Translations under genes and position numbers: made by a program
Origin: Anas platyrhynchos
Taxonomy: Eukaryota > Chordata > Aves > Anseriformes > Anatidae
Length of the DNA: 64,000 nucleotides
Assembly (NCBI RefSeq): GCF_047663525.1
Contig: NC_092606.1
Span: 4,090,501 to 4,154,500, forward strand
Direction: 5' to 3'
Part shown: in pieces, positions 1 to 12,400 of the stretch
Layout: every line of letters begins with the position of its first letter
Numbering within the stretch: the stretch's first letter is position 1
Notes under the pieces: model-generated
Database searches by the model: none
Seen by the model: the letters and a program-made list of their open reading frames with translations, nothing else
What the model was told of the DNA's origin: nothing

Positions 1-2729
1 CAAGAGCTGAGTTGTTTCCTTCTGCGACTTTACCAAGCCATTTTGAGTAGTGCAGCACAAAAAAAGCCCTGCTGTCAAAAGCGGAAGAGCACAGCACTTA
101 CCCCAAGTTGCTGCAAGCTCCACCCAAGAACTGATCTGACGGGGGATCCCAACCGATCCTTCAGAGGTTAAATAATCTCTTCGTAGAAACCAAGTCAAGT
201 AAGTGTTAATAAGCATGAAAGCAGACCCCAAATTATTTACATCCATGGGTGAGAGCCCTCTTCTTCTGCAGAGAAGACCACGCTCATATTAGCATTCTTC
301 TGATGGTGCAGCATTGAACTTCTGGTTGGTGGTGGTCCATGAGAGAATCCAGGCTGCCTGTGAGAAGAGATAACTGCTGACTGTTATTATTTACTCAACT
401 GTATAGCTTTTTGCAAAGTGAAGAAGGGCTTGCACAGGAAATGACTAGATAGATTTCTCAGTAAAAGAGAGAGCCAATGAGTGCGGTGCTCTTATATGGG
501 AAAGCTGCCTGGCTATTGCAAATTCATAATGCTTAACCCCTGCCTGCACACACAGAGAGGCGACATCTTGTGGCTTTCAACAACAGCCCGCTTAGATCTC
601 AAGGCAGGAGGCTGACTGGACCCTGACAGCTCCAGAGCCTGTGGTTTAGCTGTGAGGTTTGTCACAAGACCCTCAGCCCCAGGGCAAGAATGCAAAGAAA
701 CATGTGAAGTCAACTGTTTCTGTGGGAAGTCAGTTCTCACACAGCTTCACACACCACAGTTACGAGGCAAAGAAAAACCATGGCAGACAAACTAGCCAGG
801 ACGTTAGCCTAAGCATCAGCTGCTCATCACAAGGACAAGAGAATTCAAGAAGCAGCCCCACTTCCTAAACACTTCGGCTACTGGTTACTTAATTTGCCAC
901 TGGTGCCCACTTCTTAATGTGCTGGTTCTCCAAAGGAAGGGGAGTTTTGGAGAGGCTGCTTCTGGGAAAACGGATGTACAACTGGTCGTAGTTGAGACCA
1001 CGCATGCACAACAGCACCCTTTCACTTATCACTCCCTATACAGGACCTCTGGGCACAGAAAACCTCAGACCACATGAAGTGTCTTGGCTCTTTTTGTCCT
1101 ACTTTTAACAGAAGTAAGGCGAAAAAACAATATGATCATTATTTCCAGCAGCATCAGTGCAGGATGACATTCAGCACCTTCTGTGGCCTTCCCCAGAACG
1201 AAACGGCTGAGGAGTGATTCTCACCCATACTCTGTAGAGGACTGGTGGTTTACAAAGCCATGTATGTGATTTAGAGCTCATCTAGAAAATCTCATTAACT
1301 ACCAGAATGGTACCGAGCTCTTTTAAGCGATAGCTTGATAGCAGGGGCACATCCCACAGGAAGTTTCAAAGCTTAGTCAACAATTGATCCAAAACCATTG
1401 AGAACGTATGTGCCACATCATGACATGCTGAACTCTGGCTATGGATCTCTCCTTCCAAAGCTGCCACAAGCCCAAACAGAACCCAAAGCAATTTTCTTTT
1501 GACAGGACTGCAGGAGGGTGTGGGGTCTCCTGGAATGTGGCCCTGTTGCACTTAATTTACTTAGGTACCAGACATAGAATCAGGCCTGGGAGTTTGGCTC
1601 AGACTTAATGGATTTCAATCCTCTTGGGCTTTTCCCCCAGCTTTCATGAGAGTCAGCCCACCATTCTAACTAAGGAACGAACTCAGCCCACAAAAGTGCA
1701 TCATAACAGACTTCTTTCTGCGCATCTGGTTTTAATAGCTTACACAGAGGAAGGGGAATGTGCAGCTTGCTGGGAAAGGAGTCACTGCCAGCTGAGAGGT
1801 CAATGCAGCAAAACAGAAACATGGAGCTGCTGGGAGAACACAGAAACCTTGGTATGCTTGCACACATGCGCACACGCTTTCACAGGGAGGACACCATGGT
1901 AAACACTCCCATTTCCATTTCAGAGGAGGGAGAAGCGAGGCACAAAAACCGCAAGGTCTGCCCTGATGCATACTTGCCAGCAACTGAGCATTCTGAGGCC
2001 AGTAACGTGATTATGTCACTGCTGTGCACTAGCTAGGTGAGCTAGTGATAATGCTTCACAAGTACTTGCCAGCAGTATTTAAAGTCCTGATAGCTGTTAG
2101 GACTCAGGAGAAAGCTATCCAAAGCTACATATGAGGAGAAAAAAAAGAAGCAATTGATTTTCACCTATGTGCTAGCATGCGTTTTTAAAAGCAATACATG
2201 ACCCTCTTGCCTTTTGAGGCTTTTATTTGGGGGAACAAGGAGGAATCTTGCAATTGATCTGTACTTATTCTACTGATGAAAACAATTCTGATGTCACATA
2301 AGTTTCTCCTGACAGGAGACACATTCTGTGGAAACCCTGAATCCAGGAAGAGAAAAGTCAAATTCTAAACTTCCGAACTTCTAAATTCTAAATTCTAAAT
2401 TTAGAATTTCCAAATTCTAAACAAGTGAAATTTTAAGTCAAATCAAAGGAAGCATTTCATGATGATAATTACAGTAAAAGTACAGACAACATACGCTCTA
2501 TGAAGAAGCACAGTAACCCATGGTAGGAAAAAACAATGACCAGAACCTGCTTAAAGAGAAAGCAACAGGGAGCATAAGGAAGACCGCTTTCTGCAAAGAT
2601 GTGAACACGCACACCTCCTAAAATATGTATTCTCTGTTCACCTATGTGCCCACCAAATACTGACAAATGTCTCTTATGGCCAATACCACATTTTCTGTAG
2701 GCTGTAAATAGAAAATCAAAGACACTTAC
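1..2729. other. Left flank, no gene seen
   Basis: Ordinary A/T-moderate non-coding sequence. The short ORFs have no recognisable product. Apart from the TTCTAAA/palindrome tract I see nothing to annotate. By synteny it should lead towards the neighbour beyond UBB. Confidence 0.6.
2390..2409. repeat. 20-bp perfect palindrome in TTCTAAA repeats
   Basis: AAATTCTAAATTTAGAATTT equals its own reverse complement. It is embedded in several imperfect copies of a 7-mer, TTCTAAA (2361-2422). The A/T-rich run may be a decayed simple repeat. Confidence 0.85.
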
Positions 2730-2796
2730 AGGTGTTTGCAGTTGATCTGCAGCCACTCTAAGAGGTAGCACCATCGTCTTCACAGGAGCAGGAAGC
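2730..2796 (-). other. Orphan exon-like ORF, unknown gene
   Basis: A 67-nt segment with a good minus-strand acceptor (GCTGCTATTACAG) and a strong donor (CACCT|GTAAGTGTC). It has one base plus 22 open codons, including APVKTMVLPLRVAADQLQ. The frame stays open beyond the donor to 2469, so the whole may be chance. No family was recognised. It lies downstream of UBB on the same strand, where the next gene of the block (TRPV2 in mammals) might be expected, but it does not look like TRPV2. Confidence 0.25.
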
Positions 2797-4774
2797 CTGT
2801 AATAGCAGCATGCAGACCATTAATGTTTTCTCCAGAACAGGTGGGCAAGCACTTCATTCAAAACTCACGCAGATCACAGGGCTAAAAGAGAAGACTGTTT
2901 CATTTAAAGCTGTACTTTCAGGCCTGGAGAAATATCAATTGTTTTTGCATTGCCAGACATTTTTTCATACAACTGTTATGGAAAACCCACACTGAATTGA
3001 ATGAATTTTAGCACCTTGATTTATGATAGTTACACAGATGGAATCTTGTATCATCAGAGGGATCAGTCACTGCTCAATTTAAAATCTAAATATTCCTAAA
3101 TATAATACCTTGTCAAAACTTGTCTGATGGCCTCAGTGACTCAATTTATTTACAAGACGGTATTTTGTCAACCACTAGTCTTATATCATTATATTTAAAT
3201 GCTTCCATCTACATACTTCTCAAGCCTTTGAAGGAACTATCCACTTCTCATATTCTTTAAATTGCAGTGTCTTTGTACTCGATGTATCCGTTTCTCTAAA
3301 CTTACAGCCTAAAGAAGTAACTATCAAAAAACAGCAAAACACGAAATGCAACGTTTCAAATGACTCTTCTGTGGAGCAATAGTGACATCCAGTGGCTACC
3401 ACGTGAACCTCAATTCTTGATGCTTGATGCAGCCTCTACAAGACATGCTCGAAAAAAAAGCAGTAGTTGTAGGCATACATTTCTGAGAAATAGTCATTCA
3501 CTTAGCCTTTGTATTAAAATAGTTATCAGCAATAGTTAGTATTTAGAAACTCAAATTCCAAATAAGGCTGGTTTTGATGATGCCTGAAGAATATTCCATA
3601 AATACAAAATTGTGCAGCCAAGAATCTTTGAATGCAGATACTACCCAGTGACTTTGGAACAGGAGACAATGCAAAAATACCGAGGTATTCCCAATGTTTC
3701 CTTGCCTTAACCCTCATTTTTCCTATAGGACTTCCCCTTTGGGGCAGTTGCTAGCACAGGACACCACTGAACATATCCAAACCCCAGTATAACAGCATTA
3801 TCTCATTTGTCTTAAAAGACGTTGAAGGGTTTTTGTTTGTTGGTTGGTTGTTGTTTTTATTTTTTATTTTTTTAGGTACGAAGGACAAAAACCATGAAGT
3901 CCTGGAATTAGAGAGAGTGCAACACAGAACTAGAAATTAACTGAAGTGTAAGAAACAATGCAAAGGCCAGTCACAAAGCTCAAGTTACAGCAGGATAAAG
4001 GATGTTACTGGAATCTGTTATCTATATGGGGGCATTAGGATTATTCTATTTTAATGCCACTTACATTCTGACTAAAGCCTATTAAACTCTTAACTTTATA
4101 TACATTTTCCTAATTCACTTTTGCACTGTTAGCTACCTGGGAGACCAGAAACCACTGCTCCTACAAGAGAAATGGGAACTCCAACACCAGCATCCCTGCG
4201 TCTCACAGTGAGCCCTTTCAGTCCAGCTCACACTGCCCCTCCCTCATCTAGGGTAGCACTGCAACGTGACGGCATCTCTGGATGTCACGAGTCATTTTAC
4301 TGTTCTGGGCCATTTCTAGGAAGCCAAACGCAGAGCTGGATAACTTTCAGTATGTCCCTCACTTAAGCAATCTTCCTAGCAGGCTGGGGAAAACAGCCTA
4401 TTGCCACATTTATTCTGCACACAACCAGTTCAGGCTGCCTGGAGCAGGCCCGTGCTGCTCCCCAGTCACAGCATCTCAACCTTCCTCCCTCAACCCATGG
4501 CCCAGTGCCTTGGGTGCAACAACAGCCTGAAGCAGGATCTGTACGTGTGGCTCTGCTGGTGAGCCATCCACTAACAGCAGTGGCAACGGCTCAGCAGAGG
4601 CTTGGTTTGGGCAGAGAAAAGGTGGAGTGAGCATACGCTGGGGAAGTTGGCGCAGACCTGCTCTGATGTCTATGCACCACATTCTCAGTCTCTGCTCTTG
4701 CAGAGGGTGTCTGCATTCTGCACTGCATTTGAACACTTCAGCAACAGTTCTCATTCAGTAAGCAACTCTGGGGG

Positions 4775-4803
<29 letters not shown>
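4775..4803 (+). repeat. Poly(A) run
   Basis: A run of about 29 A residues. No retroposed gene was recognised upstream, so it is listed as a simple repeat. Confidence 0.9.
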
Positions 4804-4805
<2 letters not shown>

Positions 4806-5150
4806 AAAAAACCTGCCACTTACTGAATTCTGTAACCAGAACCCAAATACCCTTGAACCTGCAGCTTTCATTATCTGATTAGTTAGCAACTGCATCTGTA
4901 ACCATGCAGCACAGTTTAATTATTAAAAGAATTGAGAAATGGCATCTATTAATTATGAGCCATGAAAGATAAAGCAGCTGGTTTTACCATAGAGCAAATC
5001 AGGAGCAGAAAGAGATAAGTAATGTAAATTTATTTAGGGCCATGTCCCCTCTGGACTGTAAATTGCTCATGGAATTTGTCCACTAAGGACAGCTGGGCTA
5101 TTAAAGACACCTTGAAGTGTCTAAAGTATAAAAAGCACAAAATCAATAAA

Positions 5151-5225
5151 ATATTAAAGAAAATGGTATTGCAGGAAATCAGGTAATTGAAGGAAAGCAT
5201 CAGGATAGAAATAGCAATTGTTCTT
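5151..5225 (+). repeat. 75-bp direct repeat, copy 1
   Basis: Identical base for base to 6195-6269 (begins ATATTAAAGAAAATGG, ends AGCAATTGTTCTT). It has no coding potential and matches no repeat family I recognise. It lies downstream of the UBB 3' end. Confidence 0.97.
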
Positions 5226-6194
5226 TGAACTCAGGTTTCTGCTAGCACAGCTACATCTAGCAGTCAGGGAATGAAATGTTGCTAAAAAACTACCAGCCCT
5301 GTAACCAGCAATACTTCACTTGGTTACAATGGGCAGCTTAACTTTTTTTTTTGTCTTTACGATTGCATCCTTATTAAGAACACACTGCTAATATGGGCGC
5401 ATTACTATACCAGGCATCTCCAACAGATGCTCAGTAACATTAAATTGAAATTCAAGTGGAACAAGCTAGGGCACTAAAGTGGACAAGAAAGTCTAGATGG
5501 TGTGTAACATGTGGTAGCAGTAAGGAACGAAGTGCACCAGCACAGTGCCACGTACACAGGTATCAAAACTCACTTTGAACAGCTAAGCAGCTTTCAAAAT
5601 TCAGTAGATAAATACCTTGAAAGCCACAATCCTTACCTCAGAGAAGGGCACCTGAATGGCTACACTCCCTTTATAAGACCCACCATTATACATTGAACTA
5701 AACCAGTCTCAACATCACCTTAAATCTCCCCGCACCCATTTGGATGGAAGATCCTTTGACACACCCCCATTAAAAAGCCCTTCTGTGCTCTCCAGCTTTT
5801 AGCACTAAAAATGCTTCTGTAAAATGCTAGTACTCAACCCAAGGACACCCTTTTACCCAATGCTTCACCATTCAAGGCAGCCATTTCCAGAGCTAGCTAG
5901 CTATACAGGCCTCCAAACTGTCTGCAACACAGCAATAGCACTTGCTGCAGTTCATCCTTCCAGCTGTTCAGTAGTGAACACCCCACCTCCCTTTATACAC
6001 TTCACTTTGGTCACTTCTGGAATAGTGAAACTGCAGTTTCTCTCTATTAAAAAATGCCTAACTAGCAAATTTACTTACATAGCTTGCACAACAGTTAAAG
6101 TGGGAATTCACCTCATGTCAGTGCCAGGCAATGTAATCATTTACTCACACTGCAGTTTATGAACTACAGTAAATCCACCCCACTGAATTGAGTC

Positions 6195-6269
6195 ATATTA
6201 AAGAAAATGGTATTGCAGGAAATCAGGTAATTGAAGGAAAGCATCAGGATAGAAATAGCAATTGTTCTT
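6195..6269 (+). repeat. 75-bp direct repeat, copy 2
   Basis: Second identical copy, offset by 1,044 bp from copy 1. The flanks differ immediately on both sides, except that CTTCACTTGGTT, which abuts this copy, also occurs about 90 bp after copy 1 (5314-5325). Confidence 0.97.
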
Positions 6270-6531
6270 CACTTGGTTTGGTATTGGATTTCTGGAGCCT
6301 TTAACAGAATGCACTATCCTTCCTGGAAATAAACTGTGTTAAATTCTAAGCAGAATTGATATAGTGTTACTGCTTAATTTAAGACTTTAATCCATGTATG
6401 TTTCATCCACTATGTCATTACCCATGAAAAGAGGCTTGGAAAAGAGCCAGTGTGAGCATGTCACTTAAATATACTCATTTTACTAGCTTGAACTGAGACA
6501 CAACAACAAATTGTAATGTGCAACAGAAAAC

Positions 6532-6537
6532 TTTATT
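6532..6537 (-). terminator. UBB: Poly(A) signal of polyubiquitin mRNA
   Basis: AATAAA on the minus strand (TTTATT on plus), 130 bp after the stop codon, giving a short 3' UTR with cleavage expected at about 6510-6520. Confidence 0.75.
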
Positions 6538-6666
6538 AGCATTTCAACACACAGTTCAGCAGTAACTTAAGCTTGCATTAACCTTGCATTTAATTTAAGA
6601 CATTAGAAGGACTACAGTGCAAACACAAGTGCTACCAGCGATCTCATCAAGCAAGATGCACAGTAA

Positions 6667-8046
<1,380 letters not shown>

Positions 8047-8675
8047 CTACAAAACATACAGAAATTTAAGCCTTAAGTAGGCAGTAAAATAGTCTCAAAA
8101 CTCTGTGATTTTGAAATACAACTGCTTCTGCTATTTTGCATTACGTAAACAATATTTAGAGGGTTTTTTTGTTATTATTGACCAAGTGAGTTCTATAACC
8201 TTTCTCTAATCGTTGCTGTTAAAGGAACCATCTTTTCTAACCGCCCCTCTCGTCAGGAGAGACCCCTGACGTTATCTCTGGGCGGATGGCCCCAGCTGCC
8301 AGCCCCTTCCCTTTCCAGCCGCAGCAATGCGGCAGGGGCACCCAGCAGGGGCCGCAGCGCTTCAGGCGAACAACCCGCGACTGCAGCGCGGTGCCGGCGC
8401 CCGCCCCGGCCGTGACTCAGCGCCTGCTTCCGGCGCCAACGGCAGGCTCCGCCATTTCCCCTCAACCGCTCCCTCTTCTTCACCGGGCGGTTACGCGGCC
8501 ACCCCCCCACCCCCGTCTGTAACACCGCTCAGGCATTTAGAGCCGCTCCGCACCTCACCGCCACCGACCAGGAATACAGAAACACCGCCCGACAAACCCC
8601 CGGCTGCACTTTCTACTTCCCTGCCCACAAACCTAAAGCTTTTCACCCCGATTTCCGCCCCCCCGCCCGACTCAC
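8047..8675 (-). other. UBB: 5'-leader intron of polyubiquitin gene
   Basis: A consensus donor on the minus strand (GAAGAC|GTGAGT, GT at 8675-8674) and an acceptor (TTTTGTAG, AG at 8048-8047) bound a 629-bp intron just upstream of the coding exon. A leader intron directly before the ATG is typical of vertebrate polyubiquitin genes and often boosts expression. Its first half (8250-8675) is CpG rich. The splice sites are inferred from consensus only. Confidence 0.8.
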
Positions 8676-8733
8676 GTCTTCGGCCCTGGACTCCGCTCCC
8701 TCCGCACTCTGTTCCTTTTTGTCTGCAGCTGTG
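8676..8733 (-). other. UBB: Predicted non-coding exon 1 of polyubiquitin gene
   Basis: The stretch between the donor at 8676/8675 and a start point expected about 25-30 bp downstream of the TATA-like box (8759-8767) would be a non-coding first exon of roughly 55-60 nt. The 3' edge is well defined by GTGAGT. The 5' edge is an estimate, because no transcript data are available. Confidence 0.6.
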
Positions 8734-8758
8734 TCTGCTCGGTGACGCAGCCCCGCCC

Positions 8759-8767
8759 GTATTTATG
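8759..8767 (-). promoter_or_regulatory. TATA-like box of polyubiquitin promoter
   Basis: Minus-strand CATAAATAC, flanked by GC boxes (CCGCCC on the plus strand at 8753-8758 and CCCCGCCCCC at 8786-8795). A CRE/AP-1-like TGACGCA lies between it and the predicted exon 1 (about 8742-8748), and another TGACGTG lies near 8803. Its placement about 85 bp before the splice donor fits a short leader exon. Confidence 0.65.
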
Positions 8768-9023
8768 CAGTTCCTGTCAGGGAGGCCCCGCCCCCGAACG
8801 TTGACGTGTCCTTCCGCCTCTCAAAATAGTCCCAAGCCAAAGACCCCCGTTGAGCGAAGCACCCGCCTTTGTTCCTCGGCCGTCCCCCTTCCAGGAGCGA
8901 GGGGGGTCCCGGGTTCTTCGCGTCAGGCCCCAGCCCCTCAAAAACCCCCAAATTTTGGGGGGCGCGGATGGATCTGGAGGTGCGGTGAAACGAACCCTGC
9001 AACCGACTGCAAGCTCAGCACTG

Positions 9024-9111
9024 ATTGGTGCAGCAGTAAGGAAGGCGGGTGCTGATTGGCTGACCGCGAGGAAAACTCTGGAAGATTCGAGCGCTGCCGA
9101 GCTCTGATTGG
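9024..9111 (-). promoter_or_regulatory. Three CCAAT boxes (NF-Y type) upstream of UBB
   Basis: ATTGG occurs on the plus strand at 9024-9028, 9055-9059 and 9107-9111, each as CTGATTGG. It therefore reads CCAATCAG on the UBB coding strand. Three copies of the same extended box within 90 bp are typical of NF-Y-dependent, CpG-island and heat-shock-type promoters. They surround the heat-shock element at 9071-9088. Confidence 0.7.
9071..9088. promoter_or_regulatory. Heat-shock element upstream of UBB
   Basis: The plus strand reads GAAaaCTCtgGAAgaTTC: four alternating 5-bp HSF1 half-sites (nGAAn/nTTCn) in correct phase, with a single mismatch (CTC for TTC). It lies about 305 bp upstream of the TATA-like box and between CCAAT boxes. 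Polyubiquitin genes are classic heat-inducible genes, so HSF1 control is a reasonable inference; binding has not been shown here. Confidence 0.65.
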
Positions 9112-9185
9112 TGCGCGGTGAGGTCAGCCTTGTTGCTAGGGCGGCTCCTGTGGCGGGGGCAGATTTCGGTAGGGGCGGGGGGAGC

Positions 9186-9195
9186 GCGCATGCGC
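9186..9195. promoter_or_regulatory. NRF1-type palindrome
   Basis: GCGCATGCGC is a perfect palindromic NRF1 consensus inside the UBB CpG island, about 420 bp upstream of the TATA-like box. It may mark a second or divergent start site. No plus-strand coding exon was found next to it. Confidence 0.55.
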
Positions 9196-9450
9196 GTAGG
9201 GGCTGTGGGGCCGGGGTCCCTTTTGGGGCCGTGTTTGTGGGGTCGCCTCACGTCCCCCAGCGGTGCCTGGGACCTGGCGGGGAGAGGGGCACGGGCACCC
9301 CGGGAAGGGACCGGTTACCTCTGGCGTCAGCCTTCTGTTGGCCTCCAGAGGCCCTGCAGCACCTCGCTGGCCCTTTCCCTGAGGGACCTGAAGCGTTTCT
9401 GTCAGGGCCTGGCGCGGTCCCGTTGTGTGGGGCCGTGGGGGAGCGCCTAG

Positions 9451-12400
9451 GAGGGCAGAAATGTGTTAGAAAAGCTGGAAAACGCTGGCGCTTAGAAATT
9501 TGGCAAGTGTTCGTGCTTCCCGGTGCGTCATGCATTATGGGCTGAATGTGAGCCCTGTCACGAGGCCGTTCCCTGAGCTGCCCTTTGGGCCAGTTTGGGG
9601 CGGCTGACGGCTTTTTAGTGCGAGGCTGTGAAGCCCTCGTGAAACGCTGACGTTTCAAACTGAAGCAGCTGTTTACTTGCCTTCAGAACAGGAAGCCTTG
9701 AACAGGTTATGGAATAACTTCCTGCTGCAAGCTGATGTGGCGATGTGCTTCACCGTAATTAAAGCTCGTTATACCTTTCAGACTGGCTCATGACTCAATT
9801 TATATCATAACCGGAGTATGCAAGAACCAAAAAGGTTTTTGTGTTTCATTTTCTGCTAGCTCCCTCAGTGAACCCAGATGAACTTTCTGGTAAATCCTCT
9901 ACTCGGGAAGCAAGAGCATGTATGTGAACAGGCAGGATTTAACACAGAGCTACGTGCTGTATTGCCATTAAAACAAAAAAAAAAACAAAAAAAAGAACCC
10001 TTTGGTTTCTTCTAGCAAGGCTTGTGTCTGCTAGCACTTCCTGTTTTACAGTAAAAAGAAAATAATCTTCCTAACAACAATTATTCACAATATAGAGACA
10101 GGAAGGGAGAAAAGCAGTAACTGGAAAATTCAGAGACTGTTCTGTGGCAATAACCAACCTCTGGAATATTATTCGGCTACATAAACTTAGAGCAAATGGC
10201 AGACTTGAGCAACACTACATTTGTTTTCGTTACGCTGCCAGTTTTGCTCAGTGTTTCCAAGAGCTTCTTTTTGTTTGTGTAGTGCCAAGGTGGAAGAGGT
10301 TTGATCCAAAGCAGCCAAACAATGCCTTGGAGCCTTGAGAGGAACTAAAAGTAATATTTATAAATGTGAAAGGCCACGTCTGCTAAACTGGAGATTAACC
10401 ACAGGCTAATCTTAAAGCCTTGAGCTGTGTTTGTGCACATCAGGATTGCATTAACGATTTCACTGTGTATTTCCAGAAAATACTGGAGCCCTTCCCTCCT
10501 CTGTTTTATCTAAGTATGGCTCAAGCCTATGACTAAACTGCTTGTGAAAGCAGTTGTTTGTGTTCTGGCTAAATATTCAAATCAACAGATAAGAATAAAA
10601 TCCCAGCAAGATGGCTCTACCACAGGCAGTTCTTTAAATACGTTGCTAGTAACGGCTCCTGAAAGTCATTCTTCAGGGAAATGACATTACCCAAGGCAAG
10701 CACAGGCAGCAAAATGCTGCCACTGAATGTAGGCTCTGTTTAGAAACAACAGTGGATTGGATTTGTCAGTTCCATGCAAAAAGCCTCGTTATTTTCCTCA
10801 GGTATCCCTCTGTCAGAAGAGATAAACAAAAGAGTTTGGCTTTGTCTGCACAATTCCACGGCCTAGCAGAATTAAACTAATCTCCATAGCCTGCTGGCAA
10901 GCTATTCTATGCAGGCCATCGTTAGCATTTTTCAGCCTCCACTGATTGGATTTGTTTAATTGTCCTAACTGTTAAGCTGGGATAGACATCTACATGCCTG
11001 TACAAACCCCACCTCCTTTGTTTCTGGGATCTTAAACATCTCTTTTCCTGTTCCTTGGCTTTTTCTCTGTGGTAAATCCGTGTACTCTGACTGTTACACA
11101 ATTCCTATCTGCACAGATTCATTATTGTACTTTGATGATATTTTATCATCAGGCTGAAAGGTACAATTTTTTTTGAAGTCATAATGCAGTTTTTTATACA
11201 CTGCATGCCAGATTCTGCCTCATTTTCACACATTATGTGTACAGAACAGTCTCCCAAGCTGATAGTAACACTCTCATGAATTAATTTTACTGAATTTCAG
11301 CATTACCTCGGAATTTCTTCAGAAAATATTTCACTACCCAAGCTTGATACAGAGGAGACATGTTTGTTCTTAAATGGTGTACTGTTACTGTTGTGGTTAT
11401 TCAAAGCAAAAGTATTTAGCATATATCCTGCCCTTCCTTCAGTAGCTCTAGATGAGTAAGAATCAGCAAGCAGCTGACTGTGGACTGCATATAAATAAAT
11501 GCAAACCTGAAAAAGCAGAAATCCATATCTTGTGACTGGCCTGACTGCACAGGTGGTTCCAGCCTCTGCCAGGGTATGGGGCCTGCCTTTGGGGACACAT
11601 ATTTCTTGCTGAGTGGTTTCAAAAGTAGGTCACTGGGCAGCAGTATAAAATAACCTGCTTTCAAAAGAGAAGAACCTGGGGTCAGAGAAATGTTTCCAAC
11701 GAATTTGTACATTCTAGAACACCATGTCTGTTTTTTATGTACACTACTAGGTCTGTTTTTATGTACACTAATGCCCTAGCAACAGCACAGCATTTCGATG
11801 TGAGCAATGTCAAATGAAGCAATCTGTTTATCTTTAGCTCCAAGGGTTTAACTTGGGACAGCCAGCAAATCAGAGGATCTGAGTAGGAGTAGCAAGTTCA
11901 GTACTTTTCCTTTGTCCAAACAAAAATAGGGCTATTTGCCACCAGGAAAAACAATGTATTTTTCTACCTCATAATATTACTCATACCTACCTCAGGTCTC
12001 TTTCACTGCATATGACGTAGGATAATTATATTTACCTATTTATGCTTATGGAGATAAATATTTTCTCCCTAAACCTGTAACACTGCAATAAGGCCCAGTC
12101 TGCTGAAGTTCCAGCCTTAAGACAAATAGAGCCGTGGCATGTTACTGCTTGTCCTTGTACTGCCAAGCTCAAGGGTTACAAAAACAACGAGGCACAAATT
12201 CAAAATACTGTAAGATGGGCTGTAATATTGAGATTACCAAAAAAAGACAACTCACCGAGTTTTGTTTTTTTTTTAAGCCTTATGCTAAAAATACCTTAAT
12301 AAACAAAGTCCTTCACAAGCTACCAACTTTAGGAGCTGAACACTTAAGAAAAACAAATAGCTACATTTGTAATAAAACAAAGGAAATGGGCAACACTCAT

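Larger units (their letters stand above)
2797..6510. other. Intergenic downstream of UBB
   Basis: No coding exon recognised. It holds the poly(A) run at 4775 and both copies of the 75-bp repeat. A GC-richer patch at 4150-4760 has ORFs on both strands but no family resemblance. Confidence 0.6.
8250..9450. other. CpG island over UBB promoter
   Basis: GC- and CpG-rich sequence covering the 5' half of the leader intron, the predicted exon 1, the core promoter and the upstream elements. The long ORFs on both strands here reflect base composition and carry no recognisable protein. Boundaries are by eye. Confidence 0.7.

Noticed and set aside
1-6500. Search for TRPV2, expected next to UBB by mammalian synteny
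   Set aside because: No ankyrin-repeat or ion-channel-like coding was seen. The gene may lie beyond the left edge or be absent at this locus.
8327-9055. 242-codon plus-strand ORF in the UBB CpG island
   Set aside because: Pro/Ala/Arg-rich translation of GC-rich promoter DNA, overlapping the splice donor, TATA box and CCAAT boxes of UBB. No domain.
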